Source: Rhizaria sp. SCN 62-66 (taxonomy: Eukaryota > Rhizaria, unplaced). Taken from it: a stretch of DNA of 64,000 bases. Each line of letters opens with the position of its first letter. The stretch's first letter is position 1. Under the pieces are notes generated by a model that did not search any database, was not told where the DNA came from, and saw only the letters and a program-made list of their open reading frames with translations. The DNA is taken from NCBI GenBank assembly GCA_001724265.1, contig MEDY01000325.1:1-64000 (forward strand), in the 5' to 3' direction. Position numbers and translations under genes: made by a program. Positions 57,301 through 64,000 of this stretch are shown piece after piece.

Positions 57301-58289
57301 CCGCCGCCGCCGCGGGGCTGGCGCCCGGCTCCGCGGCGCACGCGTCCCTCTTCGGGCAGCCCGCGATGCACCCCGCCACTCCTGGCCCTAGCGCCGGCGC
57401 CGGCAGCAGCGCCAACAGCAACGCGCGCACCGTCGCGCGCCGCGCACTGCTCGCCACCAGCGTGACTAACTCCAACGCCATCGGCGTCGCCGTCGGCGGC
57501 GCGACTGCGGGGGCGAATGCGCACGCCGTGGGCACCCCGCGCGCCGCAACCGCGTACGTCGGCTCGGCCGCGGCCGCCAACAACAAGGCGCCCGTGTTCG
57601 GCCAGCCTGCCGCGCTCCCGGGCCAGAAGAAGCAGTTTGCCGTGTCCTCAGCTGTCAGCGCCAGCGGTCTGCGCCCGCTGTCGCCACCCGGCTCGGGGCC
57701 CGGCTCGCCGGTGCGCCAGAGCGTCAGCCCGAACAAGCGCGCCGCCACGGCCGCCCCCGCGGGCGCCTCGCCGACGGGATTCCGCCCGCGGCTCGCCTCG
57801 GCTAGCCCCACCAACGGGCTCTCCGGCCGTGTTGCCGAGCTCAGCATCGGCGGCGGCGGCGGCGACGGCGACGGCGACTCCCCCGCCAAGCAGCAGCGCC
57901 GGCGCCGCTCTGGCGGCCTCAAGAGCCCCAACGCCGCCGCGGCCGCCGGCGGCAAGCAGCTGCGCTCCCCGGGCGGCTGGAACGTGCGCTCCCCTCTTGC
58001 CAACAGCAACGGCAGCAACCAGGAGCCCCCACGCTCGCGCGCGCGCGGCCGTGGCTTCACGTTTGGTCACGACTCGCCCCCGCCCGCCAGCGCGGCCGGC
58101 GCCGACGCCGCTGGTGGGTCCCCGCGCTCGCCCATACAGAACAGTGCGCGCGTGCACAACCTGCGCTCCCCGCGCGCCGGCGGCAACGGCAACGCGGGCG
58201 CAGTCAAGTCTCCCGTCGGCTCGCCCGGCGACTTGATGGGCAAGGAGAACCGCAAGAGCCGCCGCCGCTCGGGCTGCAACCAGCAGTAA
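54353..58289 (+). CDS. RhoGEF (DH-PH) with an interrupted PH domain and long disordered tail
   Basis: Three exons, 54353-54394, 54566-54667 and 54903-58289, all phase 0, give 1,176 residues and a TAA stop. Residues about 17-225 are a Dbl-homology domain: RQRVLSEITSSEKTYLTDL (CR1), then DITSYLITPVQRIPRFELLL (CR3). It would catalyse GDP/GTP exchange on a Rho-family GTPase. A PH domain starts at about residue 231 (FIMEGTLVDIIKKKPRHCVL, LFNDLFLWC) but is cut after its first strands by some 250 residues of Ala/Ser/Asn-rich sequence. It resumes at about 551-598 (LHVEFRWTSADR, EDKQEWVESVTEALRD), which supplies the closing helix with its Trp. The remaining 580 residues are Ala/Gly/Pro/Ser-rich, with Ser-Pro sites and a basic tail. 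GTPase specificity is unknown. Confidence 0.9.
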
Positions 58290-60068
58290 GTGCAGTGAGC
58301 TTTTGAAGTCAAGCCTCCTCAGATGGTCACGTCGTCGCTGCAATTTTTGTTTCGTTGTTGAATGTATCATCATATGCATTTCAGTTAAAAATGGGTTCTT
58401 TTGATTGTTGTTGTTTTTTTGTTCGTTCCTGTTCTTGTCGTCTCTGCTGTCGCGTGTTTAATCATATTATTTTGTTTCTCAATGTTGGGCTGTGTGCTAA
58501 TGTGTTGGGTTTCCCATATGAACAAGCATCGCTGTAGTTGCAAAAGCAACAATGATGTTGGTCAAGTGCTTGTTTCGTATCTCAAAAGTAGTAGAGGTAA
58601 TTAAAATCTGTCAACCATGAGTTTTTGCTGTGTTTAAGTGCAACGCCACGTTGTTTCAAAGAATTGCTTTGTTTGTAACAACAATCAATCCGTTTAAAGT
58701 GGTTGTTTCGCCTCCGTTTGCTCTCGTGTTGTTCTCGCTCTCTCAGTTGTCCTGAGTTTCCTGTTGTTGTTCTTGTGCCTCTGGAAGTTACACTCGCTTT
58801 GTATTGCATACTACGCGAGCGCAGTAACGAACAAGACCAGTCGCAAGACCTAACACGACGCATGCATGTAGTAGATATGTGTATGAGTGGCAATGTTTTG
58901 TTAATAAAGAGCTGTAATAAATGTCAAAGTACCGTACTTCTGCGGCAGCAGCACAGCCTTCTGCGACTGCAGCACAGCTTTCTGCAACTACACTGTCGCC
59001 TTTTGCGGCTGTGGCGCTGGCGGCCCTGCCGTTGCGCCTTCCCCAAGGCTTCGAGTTGCGCCTTCTGCTGCGCCATCTGCTCCTCCACCAGCAAGCCCAT
59101 CAGCTTCAGAAACAATTGCGAATCAGCGACAGCATCGGCAGCGGAATCAAGAGCAGAATCAGCAGCGGCATGAGAGCGCTGACAGGGGCAGCCACGGCGA
59201 GGCACGCTTCACCAGCGACCACCTCAGCTCCGAAAACGTCGGGTCTTCGGGATTGCGGGGCGCTCCGTCCAGGTAGCGCTAGTTGCCAGCGTACTGACCG
59301 GAGCCAGGTGGGACGCGGTGACGAAAACTTAGAATGCATTTTTCAAGTAGCATTTTTTATTATTTGCAATAAAAAAAAACTTCACATATTTCTACTATTA
59401 ATGTGATATAATTATTGTGTTTATTCTAAAATTAGACTTTGTTTCATCCTTTTCCACTGTTTACAAGATTTCAGGCGTCTCATTTTTTAATCGAGTAAAG
59501 TTAGTTACACCTAGCTTAGTGGGTATCATTTCATGACGCCAACAATATGCACACGTCATGATTAGTTGTGGCCGTCACACATTTGTCATTTATCTGGTTG
59601 GGTATGAACAACGTGATATACGGACACGTCCTTGCTTTTCTTTGAGCAAGGTCAGGACGTACTCATGTGTTCAGCTTCCCAGAACAAGACTTACGGTTGT
59701 TAAGAAAACGCAAACTTCATGCTTTTAACACGGTCAAATGTATTGTTATAATTAATGGATAAGATTTTATTATGAGCAGCATCTTTCATGGCCGGGTTCT
59801 AAGCCAAATTAACAGTTGATCGAGTATCATGCCCGTCAAGGAGCGATCAAAAACATCTCGAACACAAACTTAATTCCACATCTAGCATACAAAATATACA
59901 CAAACAAATAGTGATTGCACATCTAAAATATAAAAAACCGGCCGGCTTCGTATCCTTGATCTTACGAGGAACGAGTATCTTAACCGTAAACAGAGTTGAG
60001 TAAAAGGTCCTAAACTACCTAAGAAGTGCAAGTGCAGCCAAGCTGTTCACTGGCTTGGACCCCGCCAC
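58290..60068. other. Long intergenic region, no convincing gene
   Basis: About 1.8 kb lies between the RhoGEF and the convergent repeat-protein gene. The first part (to about 58700) is T-rich and looks like 3' UTR. AATAAA occurs at 58903-58908, 58916-58921 and 59368-59373. A GC-rich island at about 58930-59330 has overlapping open frames on both strands but no frame clearly preferred and no family recognised. The rest, 59400-60068, is AT-rich and holds nothing I can identify. Confidence 0.35.
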
Positions 60069-63000
60069 TCACATCTGGTGCTGGAACTTGATGTTGGCGC
60101 TGACGACAACGCCGTCGCGCACGGTCTTAATCGCGGCCGCGAGCGCGGGCACCGCGCCACTGCGGCCGTTGCGCCGCAGGTACTGGCCCGTGCGCGCGAG
60201 CTCTCCCGCCAGACTAGTCAGCGGCTCGGCGGCCGCCGATGCCGAGGTCACTGCCGCGGCGCGGGCGCGCGCGGAGAGGATCGCCTGCGCCAGCACGCTA
60301 GAAGCGGAGCCGGCTGTGGCGGCGGCGGCGGCCGCGGTGGCGGCGGCAGAGGCCGAGGCCGAGGCGGCGGCGACTGAGGCAGGCGACGGGTAAGCGTAGG
60401 CGGAGCTGATCTTGGCAGGAGCGCCAGAGTTCACACTCAAGTTGCTGCCCTTAGCGCTGCTGAATGCACCCTTAGACGCCGCCGCGCCGCTGTAAGGGGC
60501 GGCCTGGCCGTACGCCACGTCGTTTTCGTCGCTGTCGTTGTTGGCCTCGTCGTCGTAGACAGACCCGCGGGAGAAGCGGCCAGAGGCAGAAGCCCACTGC
60601 TGCTGCTGCTGCTGGGCCTGCTGGTAGGCAATGGCCTGATTGTTGCGATATGCATTCACCTCAGCGGCAGCGCGGGCCTTGGCGCGCGCGCCAGCGGCAG
60701 CGACGGCCTCGGCCTCAGCCTTGGCTTCGGCCTCTGCAGCAGTAGCGGCGGCGGCAGCGACTGCGGCAGAGACGGCGGCGGCCTCGGCAGCTATCGCGCT
60801 CGCCACCTCAGCAGCGCTGTTGTGCTGCTGCTGCTGCTGGTGGTTAGCAGAGGCGGCCTGCTGAGCCTTCCACGGAGCGCCCCAGCCGCCGACCCCGGCG
60901 CCAGCGCCTGCGCTGACAGCTGCGGCGTTGCCAGCCTCCGCGGCGCCGCTGGCGTCGGGGCTGTTGTTGTTGCTGTGGGCGGGGGCCTGGACGTCGGGCC
61001 TGCGCCACGGCTGGTAGTTGTTGCCAACGTCGTCATTCTCGCTCTCGACATCGGCATTCGCAGCCGGCTGCGGGTTGCTTGCGTTGACGCTAGCGTTGAC
61101 AGGCGCGAAGCCGGTGAGGCTTACGCTGGCGTGGCCGTGGGCCACCTGCCCGTTCTGGCCGTGGCTGTAGCCGCCATTGCTGTAGTGATGCTCCGGCTGC
61201 GCGAACAGCAGCACGGGCCCCTTGGCCGCCGGAGACATCGGCACCGAGGCCTCGGGCAGACCCGGCAGCGCGCTCGTCGGCGACATTGGCACACCGCCAG
61301 CAGCAGCAGCAGCGCCAGTTTGACCGTGGCTGTGGCCGTGGCTGCGGGGAGGGGTGACCGTGACAGCGTCAGTGCCGCTGCCAGAGCTCTCCGCGGCGTC
61401 GGCCTGGCTCTGCGCGGCGTTGGCGGCGCTGTTGGTGGTGTTGGATGGAGGCAGCGGGGGACGGGCAAAGGCAGACAGCGGTGGACGCACGTTGGCGATG
61501 GCATTGACGCGACTGGCGTCGTTGTTGTTGATGTTGTTGTGAGCATTGAACCCGCTGGCCGACTCGGTCTGCGCAGCGCCAGCGTGGCTGTGGCTCGGCG
61601 CAGCGGCAGCAGCGGCGTTGTGACCGCTGCGAGAGTGATACGAAGGCTGTGCGAACAGACAGCTGGGGGAGCTGGGCACGTCCGGGGTCGGGAGGCCTGG
61701 AGGTGAAAGTAACAAAAAGGGAGAGTATAGACTCGTAATGAGATTGGTTCAACGTTAAATAAGATTTCGTAGAAATGGCAATTCAATTTACAGATGGCAT
61801 GAAAGAGCAGTGATTGTCTAAGACTTTGGTGATCTATATCCACACAAACTTTGGCGAATGACGTACCAGGCAGGCGAGAGGTGGGACTGAGCAAAGCAGC
61901 ACCGGCGCCAACGCTGCCATCACAGCCCGCGGCGCCGCTCGCAGCCGCGGCGTGCGTGTTGTTGGCCGAGTTCATGCGGGACGGGCGCGGCGGCGTGCAG
62001 GGGTCAGCCTCTGGGGCCGCGTTCGCGCTCTCCGAGGCGGCGCCCGCGTTGGCGTTGTGGTGGGGCTTGTTGAACGCGGACAAGGCGGCTAGCCCCGCGC
62101 CGTCATGAGCAGCAGCAGCAGGGGCGCCACTGGCGGCGGCGGTTCCAAAAAAGGCCTTTCCGTCGTCGACGTGCCTGCGGGGCGAAGCGAAGAGCGAAAC
62201 CGAGGCCGGCGCCGGCAGCGTCGGCAGCGGCGACGACGGCACGGCGGCACTGGCACCACCGCTCGCAACAACAGCAGCAGCAGCCTTTGAAGCGCTTGCG
62301 TGTTCACTAGCGGCCGTGCTGTTGTTGGCGGCGACAGGAGCGAAGCCGGTCAGCGAGGCGCGCGTGGCGTTGTTGCCTTGACCCTGGTTGTGGCTGTGCG
62401 TGTTGCTGTTGCTCGTGGTGGGCGGCGAGAAGAGCGGCACGGGGGCGCGAGACGGCGGCGACATCGGCACCGTCGGCTGCGGCAGCGGCGACAACGGGCA
62501 TGCGGCAGCAGCAGCAGCAGCAGGGGCAGCAACAGTCTCAGTCGCTGAAGGAGCAGCGACGAAGCCGGAGATGCTGACGTTGTTGGCGCTGGCATTGACA
62601 GCGTTGCGGACCGGCACGGGAGGCGGAGGCGCAGTGAACCCAGTGAAGGCACCGCCATTACTAGCAGAAGCAGCACTGATGTTATTCGCAGCGACAAAGC
62701 CACTCTTGGCGTGAGCGCCGCCCTTCGCGGCCTCGGCCTCGACGTCTCTATCGGCGTCAACACTGTCCATGGTCGCAACGCCGCCACCGCCGCCTGCGCC
62801 GTCGCGGAGCAGGCGCGAAATGGGGTGGTTTGACGGGTTCGGCGCCGGAGACCAGTCCGAGCACTGTGCCGCGCCGAAGTTAGGCCGCCCGCTTGCACCA
62901 GCGCCCGACGGAGAGAGCAGCGAGGGCATGCCGTCGACGATACACACGCCATCGCCAGCGCTGCTGCTGCTGTTGCGGTTCGCGGGGGAAAACGCGTCCG

Positions 63001-64000
63001 GCGCAGGCAGGCCCGGCAGCGGCGAGCGCAGCGGCGTCATCGCTTTGCCATTGCCGGTGCCATCGCCGCTGTGGCTGCGGTGCGCCGCGGCGCCCGTGCC
63101 GGGGGCGAGCGAGGCGGGCGCTGCGGCGCGGGCGGGGGAGGCGTACAGGTCGCTCGTCTCACGGTGCAGCGCCGCGCCCGCAGCCGAGGTCGCAGCAGCG
63201 TTGGCGGCAGCGTTAATGTCGGGCGCGAAGGCAGCGGAGGCAGAGGCAGCGTTGGTGGTGGCGTCAGAGCCCAGGAAGCCGTAACCGTAGCCCTGAACCA
63301 CCGCGGCGATGGGGCCAGCAGAGCCGGCGGTGACGGCAGAGGCAGCGGGGGCGGTAGAGGCGGAGACGGCCGAGCCGGGGACCGAGGAGGAGGAGGACGA
63401 AGCGTAGGACGAGGTCGTCGAGGGCGTCGGCGGCGTCAGCTGCAGCTGTGGGCCCTCCCACCGCCGCAGCACCGCAGCTGGGCTCGGCGTCTCCGCGGCG
63501 TAAGGGCCTGGCGTGTGAGTACCCTGCTGCCGCTGCTGCTGCTGCTGTTGCTGCTGCATTTGGGGAGTCGACGACTCGCTGCTCTCCTGGCCCAGGGACT
63601 TGCGGCCGGGGGTCTGCGCGGCGCTGCGGCTGCCGTCGTCCGCGCCGTGGTCAGTCTCGCTCTCGCTGTGACTGCGGCTGTGGCCGCTGCCGAAGCTGTG
63701 GCCGTTGAGGCGGTCCTCCGCGGTGTAGGTGCCGCGGGAGGCGTTTGGCGTGAAAAGCGTCGTGGCCGAGGGCAGGTCTGCAAGCGTGTCGTCCTCGTCC
63801 TCGAGGTCGCCGCCGCCGCCGCCGCTGCTGCTGCCGCGGGGAGTGCCGTTGCTGCTGCTGGCCTTGGGGGGCGTCGACAGGACAGCATCGTTAGCGGCAG
63901 CTGCAGCCGTGTTGTCGGTGGCGAAGTCGCCGCTGGCGTTCTCCGCCGCACTGTACACCGAGTCAATGCCGAGCTCGGCGGGAATGCCGTTCGCGGTGAC
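60069..64000 (-). CDS. Repeat protein with LPxLP / LFxxP / GF modules (5' partial)
   Basis: The frame is open to the right edge of the window, so the start lies outside it. Exons are 61867-64000 (partial) and 60069-61696. They are joined in phase 1 across a GTACGT...CAG intron and end at TGA, for about 1,250 residues visible. The protein is Ala/Ser/Asn-rich and appears disordered, but at least five degenerate modules recur. Each has an LPxLPxP core, often VPMSP, and then LFxxP (LFSPP, LFASP, LFAQP twice). TGFAPV or related GF motifs lie between them. The last 80 residues (GQYLRRNGRSGAVPALAAAI, then VVVSANIKFQHQM) look ordered. There is a polyQ run near 63530-63560 and another near 60595-60620. 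I do not recognise the family. Confidence 0.7.

Noticed and set aside
58921-59406. Overlapping small open frames on both strands (including a minus-strand piece reading NPEDPTFSELRW just after an in-frame TAG near 59279)
   Set aside because: No frame is clearly preferred, frames change within 100 bases, and no family is recognised; a small gene or relic is possible but unsupported.

Overview
This window is nuclear DNA from a eukaryotic, probably flagellated protist that I cannot place to a lineage. Genes are densely packed on both strands. Exons are GC-rich, while introns are AT-rich (roughly 115-265 bases) and usually open with GTACGT. Clear eukaryotic families are present: IFT22 (so a cilium or flagellum is expected), TFIIIB subunit BDP1, an exosome Mtr3-like subunit, a DH-PH RhoGEF, a Ulp1/SENP-type protease, an OGT-type glycosyltransferase, cysteine dioxygenase, a CDP-alcohol phosphotransferase and an ERp19/TXNDC12-like thioredoxin. 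Nearly every protein carries Ala-, Ser-, Gln- or Asn-rich tracts, sometimes inside catalytic domains.

The central observation is that UAG appears to be a sense codon, most likely glutamine. I count 14 in-frame TAG triplets inside three otherwise open reading frames (six in 2678-12844, seven in 33905-45897, one in 21567-27027). No in-frame TAA or TGA occurs in those frames, apart from the effect of one single-base frame break in a CAA tract. All 14 genes whose 3' ends lie in the window stop at TAA (8) or TGA (6), never TAG. One TAG lies between two conserved halves of the Ulp1 catalytic domain, and several sit within Gln-rich runs.

Layout: 242-2262 (-) a secreted ML-domain / degenerate cathepsin B-like fusion; 2678-12844 (+) a giant Ser/Arg-rich protein; 13777-16081 (-) cysteine dioxygenase with a 500-residue extension; 16888-21258 (+) a TPR-GT41 glycosyltransferase with a signal peptide and C-terminal KDEL; 21567-27027 (-) a coiled-coil protein; 28169-30614 (-) an unrecognised Ala/Gln-rich protein; 31195-33074 (+) ethanolamine/choline phosphotransferase; 33905-45897 (+) a giant SUMO-protease-like protein; 46324-49381 (-) BDP1; 49987-50582 (+) TXNDC12-like; 50906-51968 (-) IFT22; 52352-53717 (+) Mtr3/EXOSC6-like; 54353-58289 (+) RhoGEF; 60069-64000 (-) a repeat protein whose 5' end lies outside the window.

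Neighbours are mostly divergent or convergent and share short intergenic spaces; I see no functional operon. Two genes (33905-45897 and 46324-49381) change reading frame exactly at a glutamine-repeat tract, which may be sequencing error, allelic slippage or frameshifting.
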